A stretch of 64,000 nucleotides of DNA, taken from NCBI RefSeq assembly GCF_964340395.1, contig NC_135556.1, forward strand, positions 1,169,001 through 1,233,000, read 5' to 3'. Every line of letters begins with the position of its first letter. Position 1 is the first letter of the stretch. This DNA comes from Glandiceps talaboti. Lineage: Eukaryota > Hemichordata > Enteropneusta > Spengelidae. Shown here piece by piece: positions 47,847-59,713 of this stretch. Made by a program: the position numbers and the translations under genes. The notes under the pieces are model-generated. The model ran no database searches and was not told the origin of the DNA. It saw nothing but the letters and a program-made list of their open reading frames with translations.

Positions 47847-50514
47847 CTGCAAAAAATAAAATGATAAAGGATAAATAGTAATATGTAATCCATTTTGTCA
47901 CTGTTGTTATCATCTCATTGACTTCCTTCCCGGCCAAACATACATAAACAACAAATATTTGTATAAAATCAACCAAAGCAAATATGTTTACAAAAAAATA
48001 GTGACAAATGAATACATGCAAGTAGTAAATAATATGTATGACTATGAGCACAAAAATATTCAGTCAATACTATGGTTATCATCCTTATTTATTATAGTAA
48101 TGACATGAATAGAATACAGTACAGGGAGCTCTATTGTGACAATAATAGAGACATAATTACTGGATGTACTGATTAATTACTGGACGTACTGATGGGGGGG
48201 GGGGGGGTACTCCCACCTATTGGGTATACGTGTATGTGGGGGGGGGGGTTTGACCTTGGAGTAATTATGCTGACAGGAGAAACAGCTACATGTAGGCCAG
48301 TTCAAAGGTTTGATCATGGTCGCCACGATTGACTTTAGAGATTAAGCTTGCAAGGTGTTAATCACTCAACAAACACTGCTGCAACAAACACTGAGCTTTC
48401 GAGACTTCGTTAGTTTCGATTACACTTCGGCAATTTCCGTCATGGAGTTTCTCGGTTGCCAACAACATGCGGCAACATCGAACATTCACAAATGTATGGT
48501 GGATGAATGTTGGATCATCCTTTTCCACGTCAACTTGAAGACCTTTCAGTTTATCATTATTTGGACTGCCAACTGTGATTGCTACCCATTCGCCACAGTC
48601 ACAAATGCAAAAGAAAAAGCCGAATGGCGAAATCAAAATCAAAGTTATTCGCCACAGTGAATCAAAATGCTCACCAACCGAGAGTCAATGGCCGTTCCCC
48701 TGACATAACTTTATACGTATGTGGTTAGGCAATATAAGGATGGTCAGTTTTGACATTTATATTGCCGATAAAAGACTTTTGTTTTACGTATTCTGGAAGA
48801 ATATTCAGTTCTTCTTGGTCCGCAAGTACAGGAACATTTGTAACTGCTCAAGTTGACAGCAGTGATGTGTCACACATGGTGGTATGTGTTTACATTTGCG
48901 ACATAACTTTGTAAGTGATTAACATATTCAGTAATCATAACTCAAATTTCAATACATAAAATGTCGTTTTTCTTTCACATTTCTACTACAAATTTCGCTT
49001 TTTAGTAACTTAAAAATGTACTTAGATCAAACAAGATAAATCTAAGAGGTTTAATTTAGTTTGTAATTTGTTTTATACTAAATATGCTCAAATTCAGCTG
49101 ACGAAATTATTACTACCAGTAGTATAAGCTACAGCTGATCATACGTCGTGTGGAATGGCTTTGCGTTGTCTCACCGTTGTCCTTATGGCAATGCAAACAG
49201 AGACACATACACCTGTGTCAATTTAGTGTTCTTGTTATTCTCGAAATTTTTCATGAGACAATCATGATATCGTAAATATTACGTAGTTCACAAACAAGTT
49301 GCATCGAAATCTTGTGTATTTCTCATGACAGTCAAAGTTTATTACTTTACTTTATTCCCAGATACAAAATAATACACATCGACTCAGTAAAGAGAGTGTG
49401 ATTTCATAATTAATAAATCGGAAAGGAATCGAAAAATCAACTAATCTAGTCCAACCCTGCCAATACATGTGCATGATGTAGTCAGAATACAAATATTATC
49501 TGAGCATTTATTCAATATTTTAAATTGAAAGGTGCACTTGTACTGATCGCGATTGGGCTTTTCTTGTGATGCTCTTGTCGGTACATGTACAGTGCAGCTC
49601 ACATAAAACATCACCTGAGTGCGCACATCACAAAAGGATCATTCTTGCACAATTGGGGTGCTAACCATATGCATTGGTGCACTGTTGTTGTTGCACCATC
49701 AAAGCATCTGCATGGAACAATGCTTGCATCTCTGATACAGATAAACAGCACTTTATGCACACATGCTTTGTGACTTAGTAATAATCATGTACTCTGCTAT
49801 CTAGATGTCAATAGATGCAATGTTTATAATGAGATGCTGATGCATTGTTAACTTGATGCACTGTTAATGAGATGCTCTGTGGACACCTCAAAGGTGCAAA
49901 TTGAATGCTGTTTACATACACTAATCCCCAAGAGCATTGTTCATGAAGTTTTCCAGCATGATGCTTTAAACTAAAGATGCAAGCATAGTTCATATCCCAT
50001 TATGCTTGATCTGTACTGTACACTGTTATTATTTAGATTTGTTCAGCCTGATCAAATTTAACTGTGAAACAAAATTTATGTATCCCACTGTAATATTGTG
50101 GCATTCATTCCTATGATAAAGAGTTGCAGAATAACTGGATTATTTCATTTACTAAGAATAAGAAAATCCAAATAAATTTACGAAATAAAAACATGTCTAT
50201 ACAGTGCAGAGATTGGTCAGTGGTATTGTTCAAAGTAATTTTTTTGAAGCTTAATCTTCTTTCTCTGTAACTTGTACTAGTGTATAAACTAATACCCCCT
50301 GGGGCGGAAAAGGATTGAAAAAATGTGATGAATTGCCATGTAAAAACAATGTAACAGTAATATTTTCAATGTTTTAAAGTTTGTGGTAATGACTTTTCCA
50401 TGTGGCTAATTGAAAATGGACAATATTAGCGAAATAAATGTGGGAAATGTGGCTAATGATTTTTGAAACCCAGCGCTAGCACAGGTCACTGAACTTTGAA
50501 AACAGATTTCCTTT
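47847..50514. other. GEMIN5 intron 1, part 1
   Basis: Two G runs occur at 48194-48207 and 48239-48249, with a short unique spacer. No protein similarity was recognised in the frames near 48355-48660. The stretch 49620-49990 is rich in ATGC/GCAT words without a regular period. Confidence 0.5.
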
Positions 50515-50716
50515 CAATACAATACAATACAATACAATACAATACAATACAATACAATACAATACAATACAATACAACAATACAATACAATATAATACAA
50601 CGCAACACAATGCAATGCAATACAATGCAATACAATGCAATGTAACACAATACAATGCAATACGATGCAATGCAATGCAATGTAATACAATACAATACAT
50701 GTACAATACAATATAA
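50515..50716. repeat. AATAC pentanucleotide microsatellite
   Basis: Perfect (AATAC)n from 50515 to about 50575, followed by diverged copies (AATGC, AACAC) up to about 50716. It keeps long frames open on the minus strand with repeated YCIVL/CIALH peptides; these are not genes. Confidence 0.95.
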
Positions 50717-53513
50717 TTTTATTTATCCCAAAATGGGCAATTAACGTTCGTCTCCAATGCTTTCTTTTCACCATACCATCTTTAATACTGAAATACTGAT
50801 GCAATTGAAAGTCCCTACCTACATTTTGTACCCTTCCCTCCCACAAGTGACAATCCATATCATGCCACACGTTGAACATGCCCTGAGCCTGGGGCCTGGG
50901 CCATGCATACATGTGTATATGCCTAGTGCATGCCTATAAAAACATAATGCAAATCATCTGCCCAGGAAAACAAAGCTTAAGGAGTTCAGGAATAGCTTTT
51001 TCCTTCATCAGAGGTTGTGCAAAAATCATGACTATGGCTTGTTGGGGCACACGCAACTTCGAAAAAATAGCAACTTTTCAAAATCAGCTGTTGTGTGTCG
51101 ACGCTGTTTGACGCCACTGCATTTGATGTTTTCTAAACGAGTAATATCTTGGCTTTTAAAACAGCCTTATTTCATTTTCAGGAAGTTATGAAAAATGTAA
51201 AATATTGTCATATGATTCTACAAACCTTCATCTTTCTCTACATCTGTGGTATTTCACTAAATCGTTCTTCAAATTGTCAAACTTCAACCGATTTGGATCA
51301 AATAAATGTTAGCACTGAGGGTATATCATCCACGTCCATTTTGTATCAACAGCGCATATGATATGTGCACATACATGTAACCACTATTTTAGCTTTCTGC
51401 GCATGTGTGAGAACGGCAAATAGTACCACCAGCCTGCTGATAGCTGGCGCCCCAGTTCAAGTACAAGTCGGCAGCGTTGACAGTATCAATCGAGCAGGCT
51501 TATCTGCAGTGTACACATTGCGTTCCTTTTTGTTCCTTTGATTCAAGAGGAGATTATAGCAGTTTAAACAGGTGTTTAGGCCGATTAAAAGCTGCTGTTT
51601 CTCCTGTCAGTATAAGTACTCCAAGGTTTGACTAACTGGTGGTGAAAGACTTTGAATATATTGTCACATTTCACATTTACGAGACTCGGTGTAGTGAATC
51701 ATATGAATGGGTGGCTTGAGCACAGACATGTCAATCATCAATATTAATTGATTACGATCATTTTCCAAGGATTTCTAGGGGTAGGACGCATTATTTAAGG
51801 GAGAGTATGAAATTCCAGGGTTTTCCAAGGTCAGGACTGTGCGATGCCTGCTTTCTGTTCCTTAGTGATGTAACTAGGGCCTAACTACTGATGTAGTGTC
51901 CTTGTCATCTTACTGTCAACAGGCTAGTGAGTGGGAGCCATTGTGTAACTAGTCAGACTAATATTTGATTGTACTAAGATAGATTTCAGCCATAAACTTG
52001 ACTTGATGTTTTCAAACCAACAGGACACCACTTCCTGTTAAGAGTTGTTTCAGAGATATAAGTTGATCCACAGTCATCTCTGTTACAGTAAATTTTTCTG
52101 ACCGTCGTCCTAACTGCAGCGCACAGATATCGGCTGCCAAGGAAACATTGAGCCTCACTAAACTTTGTGTGTATATATACATGTATTTTCAATACCTGCG
52201 ATCGCAAGGACATGGCTACCAAATATATGCAATTGCAAGAAGTTCTAAGACGAAATTTCATGCCCATCTATATTAGCTGCCACAGTACAGCTTGCACAAA
52301 TATGAGGTGACATATAGCGACTGCACGGAGGAAATTGAACCACGCTTACATGGCTAAAAGTTCAGAGATATACCTACCAAACATATGTAATTTCAAGAAG
52401 TTTTAAGGTGAAATTTTGGGCCCAAGTTGCAGGCCAAAAATATTGACTGCCTGGCCCGGGAAGTACTGCGCTACTTTAACACATTTCAAACGTCATAGTT
52501 ACAGTATATATTTTGAATACTTGCAATGTTAGCTACCAAATATTATATATGTAATTTACAGACACTCTAAGGTGAAATATCAGGCCCAAGATTTGCCTTA
52601 CAACCATCACCCATATAGTGGTCTTTGCCCCTATCAACTGTCACCAAGTCCATGACCGTACTAGCTGCAGGACACAGATATCGGCTGCCCGGGAAGTATT
52701 GCGCCACTTGAACTTGTTTCAAACATCATAGTTATGTATTTTGAATACTTGCGATGTTATAGCTACCAAATATATGTAATTTACAGACGCTCTAAGGTGA
52801 AATATCAGGCCCGAGATTTGCCTTACCACCGTCACCCATATACATGTATCAACAAGATGGCGCAGATAGACTGTACAGTGTACTGAGATCTAGGTGAACG
52901 AAAGGTTTTTAGGCTGAAACTATAAAAGAAGACTTGAATGATCATAACTTAGATTAGATAGCGTTCATAACATTCTAGTTTATTTACAAATCGACTTTTA
53001 ATATCGATTACACGTCTAAATTTGGCCTGAATATAATATAATATAATATAATATACATGTAATATAATATGTGTTCAAATGGGCAGAATACAATGAATGT
53101 ACATGTATATGCGGTAGCCATGCAATGTCTGTAACACGCTAGAAAATTTAACACTGGAAGAACAGCAATTGGGGCTCGAATCCACTAAATTTTGGTCAAT
53201 ATACATGTATATTCGAAGTAGGCCAGTGCACATAAATATAGACTTTTGAGTGCCACTTGCCCACCAGTTTGCTCCCGGGCACTTCTTATATCTCCCGGGC
53301 CACAGGCACTCAAATCAATGTGTAGAAGAAAAAAAATATGTATTGTATGTAAATAAGACTTATTACTTAGTCTTATTTACATACATTTTTTTTTAATCAT
53401 ACACATTGATTCGAGTGCCTGTGTCCCGGGCAGTAATTAGTAGGACCCAAAAAACAGAATGTTTAATTAATCGTGCCTTGAGTGTCTGATTTTAGTGATA
53501 AAACACAACTAAC
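50717..53513. other. GEMIN5 intron 1, part 2, with ~235-bp imperfect tandem units at 52100-52860
   Basis: Units share GCCCGGGAAGTA(T/C)TGCG, TTTTGAATACTTGC, AGCTACCAAATAT, CTCTAAGGTGAAATATCAGG and GATTTGCCTTAC. Clear copies start near 52447 and 52684; a more diverged one precedes them near 52130. An (ATAAT)n stretch is at 53030-53065. An inverted AATAAGACT...AGTCTTATT lies at 53351-53376. No gene seen. Confidence 0.55.
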
Positions 53514-53810
53514 CTGATGGAAAGCATGTTCTTTCATTACCACTGCTGCTCTTGAGTCCCATAGTTTCAGACAGCAGTCATCAGCACCGGTGCAACACCA
53601 CGTAGTGTACCCTTTGTGCTTGCAGTACACAGCACTTGTCACACGGTCACTGTGCCCCGTCAATGTGGACACATGGCGTGGTGGGTTCGCACATGTACTT
53701 ATTACATAGGCAAAATGTCTTGCCCCAAATACCAAGTCCCCGTGTTCATTTGTATCACACACTTTACTGCAATACCAATTTGCAGACGCAGGCAAAATTA
53801 TTTCAGCCAT
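53514..53810 (-). CDS. GEMIN5: GEMIN5 exon 1 (start codon, WD40 N terminus)
   Basis: First coding exon of Gemin5, 99 codons, ending at donor CAG|GTTAGT. The ATG at 53810 is preceded by an in-frame TAG twelve bases upstream, which fixes the start. The product opens MAEIILPASANWYC; the NWYC motif (residues 11-14) aligns with the human Trp14/Tyr15 pair known to stack on the snRNA cap. Then come STLTGHSDRVTSAVY and CCTGADDCCLKLWD, a complete WD repeat, and the conserved KEHAFHQ end. The upstream interval is shared with a possible divergent gene at 54451. The visible exons encode about 302 residues; the remaining WD repeats and C-terminal domains lie beyond base 1. Confidence 0.93.
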
Positions 53811-54450
53811 TTTACACTCCTAAGACGGGAAACGTTGAAATTTCGTACGAGGCATGGGCGCAGCCATTATGGCATATATACTTCTTACGGCATGTCGTAA
53901 AAATATAGGAAATGCAGTGAGCAGATTCAGTCTGGCAACCACAACATGTTAGAGAAATGTATAATTATTTGTTAATTATTACAGCCATCCTTATATAAAT
54001 TACACCCAGATGATTGAGTTTTGTCTTGAGAAGGTATTACGACTAAGTCGCAAAACGAGCTGAACATGTGATAAAATGGATCCTACCATCATATTCATAT
54101 TCATCTTCACTTTCAAAAGTTGACCTCTATGCTCAATGTGAATATGATGATAGCTTCACACGTTCATCATCAGATTCGAAGTCTTCCGAATGGGTACGAA
54201 CGCGCATGCAAATCAAGTGAAAAGTTATTGCAATCGCATGATTTCAACCTGCCAATGAAGGATATATGTGATTTGCCGAACGCGGGTTCGTACCCATTCG
54301 GAAGACTTCGAATCTGATGGTTAACGTGTGACGCTATCATCATATACACATTGAGCATAGAGGTAAACTTTTGAAAGTGAAGGTGAATATGAATATGAAT
54401 ATGAATATGAATATGAATATGAATATGATGGTAGCGTCACACTCGTTAAA
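53811..54450. promoter_or_regulatory. Presumed bidirectional promoter of GEMIN5 and a possible divergent gene
   Basis: A 640-bp interval between two outward-pointing start codons. Each side has a word like the YY1 core: ATGGCTGC at 53871-53860 (minus strand), and ATGGCTGCCGCC at the plus-strand start 54451. About 350 bp of the interval is a foldback element (54084-54436). Promoter function is inferred from position. Confidence 0.45.
54084..54436. mobile_element. Foldback MITE in the divergent promoter
   Basis: Two ~125-bp arms are near-perfect reverse complements: the left arm includes CTCTATGCTCAATGTGAATA and TTCGAAGTCTTCCGAATGGG, the right arm CCCATTCGGAAGACTTCGAA and CACATTGAGCATAGAGG. 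The loop is about 75 bp (54203-54278). The right arm ends in (GAATAT)n, expanded compared with the left. No coding content. As RNA or single-stranded DNA it would form a long hairpin. Confidence 0.8.
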
Positions 54451-54478
54451 ATGGCTGCCGCCGTGCTGAAGTCTACAG
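54451..54478 (+). CDS. Possible first exon of a divergent gene (MRPL22 candidate)
   Basis: ATG GCT GCC GCC GTG CTG AAG TCT ACA G followed by GTATCA, a usable donor, giving MAAAVLKST and phase 1. In human, MRPL22 (mitochondrial ribosomal protein uL22m) lies head-to-head with GEMIN5 and its product starts MAAAVL, so synteny suggests this gene. Only nine codons support it, and the later conserved exons are not seen in the window. It could also be chance or another small mitochondrial protein. Confidence 0.33.
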
Positions 54479-54573
54479 GTATCACATTGGATTACATTTA
54501 CATTTATTTCTCTCCGTAGCTCACGTTCATCTTGACAGGTTTAACCATTTATCGTATTACTTTGTATTTACAG

Positions 54574-54613
54574 TCAGAGTATGTGCCGTTTCACTGGATA
54601 TCCTGTTGACAAG
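54574..54613 (+). CDS. Possible second exon of the divergent gene
   Basis: Preceded by a pyrimidine-rich stretch and TATTTACAG, followed by AAG|GTGTGT. Joined to the exon at 54451-54478 it stays open and adds VRVCAVSLDILLTR, a basic/hydrophobic peptide compatible with a mitochondrial targeting sequence. The 95-bp intron is short. No homology supports it directly. Confidence 0.27.
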
Positions 54614-54845
54614 GTGTGTATTCGAAGTTATTTGTTGTGTGGAAATTAATTCATTCCAACCAATACCGGTCCTACTAATTTATGCCCGGACGCTGCCCGG
54701 GCCAAATGTAGGAATCTTCTTGCTGTTCTTGGTGCAGATTACTGCTTTTAAACCAAAACAAATCTTTGTCGCAGCAAAAAGCAGAGTGTGAAGAGTTGAA
54801 AACATCGTCTTTACACACAACAAAATCCACAACCAAGCGATCTTA

Positions 54846-56428
54846 GGGAGTGTACATTTTTAATTTCCGGGGGGAGGCCGGAGGATTTCTAATGAAGCAA
54901 GGGATTTTTATTGGTGCCCCCCCCTACAAAAAGTGGTATAAATTATCTGCCCCCCCCCCCCCCATAAGACTTCTTGTTTTTATTTCATGCCCCCCCCCCC
55001 TGAAACCACTAACAAAAATACGCACAGATGAAACACAGATACAGCAACACATAGATTTGCCAGCAGTTGCTACATGTATTAACTTATTCCATATTTATAC
55101 TTACTTCAGAATTGAACCAGTGCACAAAGTTGTTGAATCATGGACACTCATAAAATCACAAATAAAGACTATTATAAGTTAAATTGGCTGACAGGATGTC
55201 TACTTACAACTGAGGGGTGACAGAATAGACTACTGGTCTGGCTACACTTTTTCTTGGATTTTTAGCCCATCACTGACATAAATAAATTAGCAAATAAATG
55301 AACAAGTAAATATATATATATATTACTTATTTATCACAGGTTTTTGAAAAAATAGTGCAAAATTGCACCATGAGGAAACTTTTTTCCATGTGAACATATT
55401 CAAATTTTAGGATTAATTTGCAGTGGTTGGTCACACAATCATTTATTATTAATTTAAACACTTCATAAATTACACATTTTAGAAACATTTTTAATTGCAG
55501 TGCAAATGGAAAACATGTTATTTAAGATTGAAATACATATTAAGACCCTTCCTATATTATAGTATTCATATTATCTCTACGCAAAATATAAAACACTTCT
55601 GGACTATATTTCAAGAGACTTTAGTAAACTGATGCGCTGAGGGGGGGGGGGGCAGTACATGTATCACTTCAAAGGGTTGAATAATATTTTTATGAATGCA
55701 TGGCTTGTTATGAATACATTCCTCACCCAGCACCTGTGAATAATTTTGTGTTTAATTCAAACTCACAAAAGCTATCATATAATACTTGAACCCTACCATG
55801 GTGATAGAATGAGAACATCTCTTCAAACTTTAATTTCAGAATTAAAATAATTCTACCAAGTGAATATTAAATATCACCTCACACTTTGAAAAGTAGGAAC
55901 TGTTACAAAAGGTTTATGTTTAGTTGATTACATTATAAGTAATGTCCATACCAAATCAGACATCAGTGATACAAATAGTAGTGACTCTGAAAGTGAAAAT
56001 GCTATAATAGGTGTTATAGACAGTGATGATTGTTTTTCTGATAACGCTGAAACTTCAAGCACGGCTGATATCTCAGACAGTGATTGTGATGAAACAAGAC
56101 CTACACAATTTCATGGGAAAGTTACCTTGAGAAGTGGCAGAGTCGCCGGTCAATTTTTGTTTCACTGAATACAAATATTGTGATTTAATAGGTTTGTGCA
56201 CTGTTTTATCATCAATCCATGTTAAATGCTACTTCTGTAGGACATTGTGCACAGTCAAGTGTTGGGTTTTGCCTATATTTTATTTTATATACATATCTGG
56301 CACTTGTCCATCCTGACATTCAGGTTTAGGGTTTTTTTTGTGCGCCCCCCCCCCTAATTTTTCTTGAGAAAAATTGGTGGCCCCCTGAAAATACTCCGGC
56401 CCCCTGGAAGTTAAAACTGTACACTCCC
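54846..56428. mobile_element. TIR element with TTA target duplication (PIF/Harbinger-like?)
   Basis: Left end GGGAGTGTACATTTTTAATT (54846 on) and right end (to 56428) are inverted repeats of about 38 bp, both reading on into CCGGAG. TTA flanks both sides (54843-54845, 56429-56431), the 3-bp duplication of PIF/Harbinger elements. The interior has long C/G runs and an acidic serine-rich frame around 55955-56145 (SDSESE, DSDDCFSDNAE, SDSDCDETRP), perhaps the remnant of a protein N terminus. No transposase core recognised. Confidence 0.6.
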
Positions 56429-56431
56429 TTA

Positions 56432-56880
56432 TTTCAGGATGGCATTTTGATATTCAGACTCGACCATTCTATGATAGGGGTGCCAGGAAAGTTAACTTTG
56501 ATGTGTATAAGAACACATGCATGTTTGTGACACAAATATTTCACCATCCTTTTGTAATTACACAGAAAGTCTCTTGGCAAACATCCACGACTGTTGACAG
56601 TTTCTATATCGGGCGTTGCATGCAGTAAAAACTTTTCCACCCATGCTAAAAATCCTGCAACCCCTCCTACAGAATAGTCGAGTCTTGAGTCCAAGATGGC
56701 GTTCAGTTTACTGAGTTAGTAGCGCAGGAACAGGGCAGGGTGCAATGTTTGTGTGATAAAACGGTGTTTTAAGTATTTACATTTACAAATCTAATTTTGC
56801 GTGATAGTAATTATAATATCATAACTAGGCTTGGAAGATTTCGGGGGGGGGGGGGAAATGCCAAATGGAGTTGCTTGAAA
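56432..56880. other. No recognised element
   Basis: AT-rich sequence with a minus-strand frame at 56434-56694 that I cannot place. A G run lies at 56842-56854. Nothing else supported. Confidence 0.4.
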
Positions 56881-58510
56881 AAAAATCCCATAAGAGGTAC
56901 ACATGTCCAAGCCTCAAATCAAAGTTCTTCCCTCCACTTCTTACTGTCAAGATGCTATGACACTTTATTTCAAAAATGTTTCAACCATGTGTAGTTGCTT
57001 TTTACAATTGTTAGAGCTGTCTTGTAAAGCTTGCAAATTATTGACTGAAAGTGTCTGTTAATAGCCTGAAAATTGGCTTTAAGAGTAAAAATCCTCCAGG
57101 GCTTCTAGGAGGAGACCCCCTAGAACCCCCCTCCCCCATAAGAGGTAGATGTGTTCCAGTTTCAAATCAAAGTTCTTTCCTACACCTCTTACTGTCAAGA
57201 TGCTATGGAACTTTATTAGTCCCCGCCGGACGAAGTCCGGGACGGGGACTTATGGATTGGGTTCCGTCTGTCCGTCCGTCCGTCCGCAGCCGTTTCTTGG
57301 AGATGCCTGGACCGATTTTTTTCAAACATGGTACAGGGGCAACATACAATAGCATACATATGCACGTCAATTTGTTTCATGATACGATCCAATATGGCCA
57401 CCTAGCCGCCATTTTGTTTGCAAATTTTCCCTGTCTAAAGCCATAACTCAGACATGCTTGAACAGATCTCATTCAAAGTTGGTATTAGGACAGTGCTCTA
57501 TGACATACATGTGCTTCTTCATTGTTGTCATGATACAATCCAATATGGCCGCCTAGCAGCCATTTTGTTTGTGAATTTTCCATGTCCAAAGCCATAACTC
57601 AGACATGCTTGAACAGATCTCATTCAAAGTTGGTATTAGGACAGTATTCTATGACATACATGTGCATATCCATTTTCATCGTGACACGATCCAATATGGC
57701 TGCCTGGCAGCCATTTTGTTTGCAAATTTTCCATGTCCAAAGCCATAACTCAGACATGCTTGAACAGATCTCATTCAAAGTTGGTATTAGGACAGTGTTC
57801 TATGACATACATGTGAATATCCATTTTCGTCGTGATACAATCCCCCATACCCGACCAATCCTTTATTGTTGTAGGCATGTTCCATGTCCAACAAGCAGAC
57901 ACAACATATCTAAGTCTGTTTGATTTAGGTTCACAAGTGTTGTTGCGTGATCAGAGTAGTGATAATTCCTTAAAACCCAATCATAGCGGGGACTATGTCA
58001 TTCTCAATGACTTGTTTCAAAAATGTTTCAACCTTATGTACATGTAGTTGCTTTTTACATGTTAGAGCTGTCTTGTAAAGCTTTCAAATTATTGTCTGAA
58101 AGTGTCTGTGAATAGCCTAAACATTGCCTTTAGAAGTAAAAAACCTCCAGGGCGTCTAGGGGGAGACCCCTAGAACCCCCCAAACCCCCCCCCCCCCCCC
58201 GTAAGAGGGCGACATGTTCCAGTTTCAAATCAAAGTTCTTTCGTCCACCTCTTACTGTCAAGATGCTATGAAACTTTATTGAAAAAATGTTTCAACCTCA
58301 CGTAGTTGCTTTTTGCATGTTAGAGCTGTCTTGTAAAGTTTGTAAATTATTGTCTGAAAGTGTCTGTGAATAGTAATATCCTCAGGGCTTCTAGGGGGAG
58401 ACCACCTACAACCCCCCCCCCCCCCCCATTCACACACACTCACACAAGAGGTGGACATATCCCAGTCTCAAAGCTCTTCCCTCTACAGATTACTGTCAGA
58501 TGCTATGAAA
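56881..58510. repeat. ~250-bp tandem units with C runs, interrupted by a Helentron-like element
   Basis: Units share CATAAGAGGT, CAAATCAAAGTTCTT, CTTACTGTCAAGATGCTATG, AAAAATGTTTCAACC, GTAGTTGCTTTTTAC, GTCTTGTAAAGC and AGGGCTTCTAGGGGGAGACC, then a C run. Copies start near 56890, 57135, 58200 and (partial) 58445. The second copy is split by the element 57218-58015. No coding function seen. Confidence 0.7.
57218..58015 (-). mobile_element. Helentron-like non-autonomous element, copy 2
   Basis: It starts AGTCCCCGCCGGACGAAGTC, forming a hairpin with the following CCGGGACGGGGACT, then a (CCGT)n/TCTG tract (57266-57285), and about three ~151-bp core units (CCATAACTCAGACATGCTTG at 57441, 57592 and 57743), ending ...CATAGCGGGGACTATGTCAT and CTCAATGACTTGT. 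The neighbouring repeat copies show the empty site as CTTTATTTCAAAAATG, so it sits between two Ts with no target duplication. That is the known insertion preference of Helentrons. Confidence 0.72.
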
Positions 58511-59713
58511 CTTTGTTCATGGGGGTCAGTGACTTTTTGTCTACCCAATGGAAAAAAACAAAAAACACTGACATCCCCATTCCCCCCCCCCCCCCCTCCT
58601 CCCAAGCTGGAGAAACTGACCGGTCTATCTGAATGTTTGAGCTCACCAATCAAGTTTCCGATTTGTATTTCCAGTGTATCATCATACCATGGCATAAAAA
58701 CTGTCAATGATGTTTATTTAATTGAAAATCAAACATGTACATGTATGAAATATGTAGTTTTCTAAATATAATCTGTGTGTGATTACTGATAGAACAGCAT
58801 CATTTTACTCTCTGTATTACCCTGTGCGAAAACCAAACAGAAAATTGTGGCAACAAAAGTAGGTGTTCAACATTGACGTAAAAAAAATCCAGATATCTCA
58901 AAGAAGCAAAGAAAAAAAAAGTTGCCAGCATAGGCGAAGGAGAAAAAAAATAATTCTCAGGCAAGCAGGTGGGGAAAAAATAATGACTCTCCACCAATCT
59001 TCCAAGCCCCCCCCCCCCCCAGGATATCGAATGGTTTACCCCTAGTAATATTAGTACAATACACGTGACAGTTTAGTCCTGCTTGCAGACGGTGCACGAG
59101 TCTAGATTACTGTCATGAAATCACCCTCAACACTGTCCTGCAAAGAGCAATTAAATTTACCAATCCCTATTTCGAGTGTGGGAGCAAAATACACCCGCAC
59201 CGATTACCGAAAAATTACATACCCACCGATCAAATATGAGCAACCGATCAAATATGTACTCATTTTGCATCTCTTTGAGTCTGACAATTTAGTAGTCACT
59301 CATAAGATCCAAAAAAGTGTCGAAATCGTAACTTTTCCAGGTCCGGTTGTAATTTCAAACATCCCACCTTACAGCGCCACCTTATTTGATCAGGGTGTCC
59401 ACTACGTCATCGCGCGTCAGACAGAAATTACAGTTGAACTTGTGATTTCAGGATTTTCTGTCCTCTGAATAGGGACTTTTGTAGCCACGGCGAGGTAAAA
59501 TTACTAAATAGTCAATTTATTGCTAATATTTAACCACAGGGTGTGTTAATTCTTTAGTTACCAGTATTTCTGGTAAGCGCAGGTTTCATGACTGGCTCTT
59601 CGCACATCGCAGGACGGAGAAAGAAGGGACGACTTACTCCGTATATGCAAGCAGGACTAGATACGGTCCTACTAATAACTGCCTGGCCCGGTCACCATAT
59701 CAAATTTGCCATT
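58511..59713. other. Non-coding stretch with C and A runs
   Basis: C runs at about 58578-58597 and 59008-59020. A plus-strand frame at 59115-59468 (117 codons) resembles nothing I know. GCCGGGC-type words appear near 59690. No feature can be supported. Confidence 0.4.

Noticed and set aside
48355-48660. Overlapping ~100-codon frames on both strands
   Set aside because: No recognisable domain, within GEMIN5 intron 1, and length is compatible with chance.
50476-50912. Minus-strand frames rich in YCIVL/CIALH
   Set aside because: Translation of an AATAC microsatellite.
59115-59468. 117-codon plus-strand frame, considered as a later exon of the divergent gene
   Set aside because: It does not resemble uL22m or any family I recognise, and no convincing splice sites frame it.
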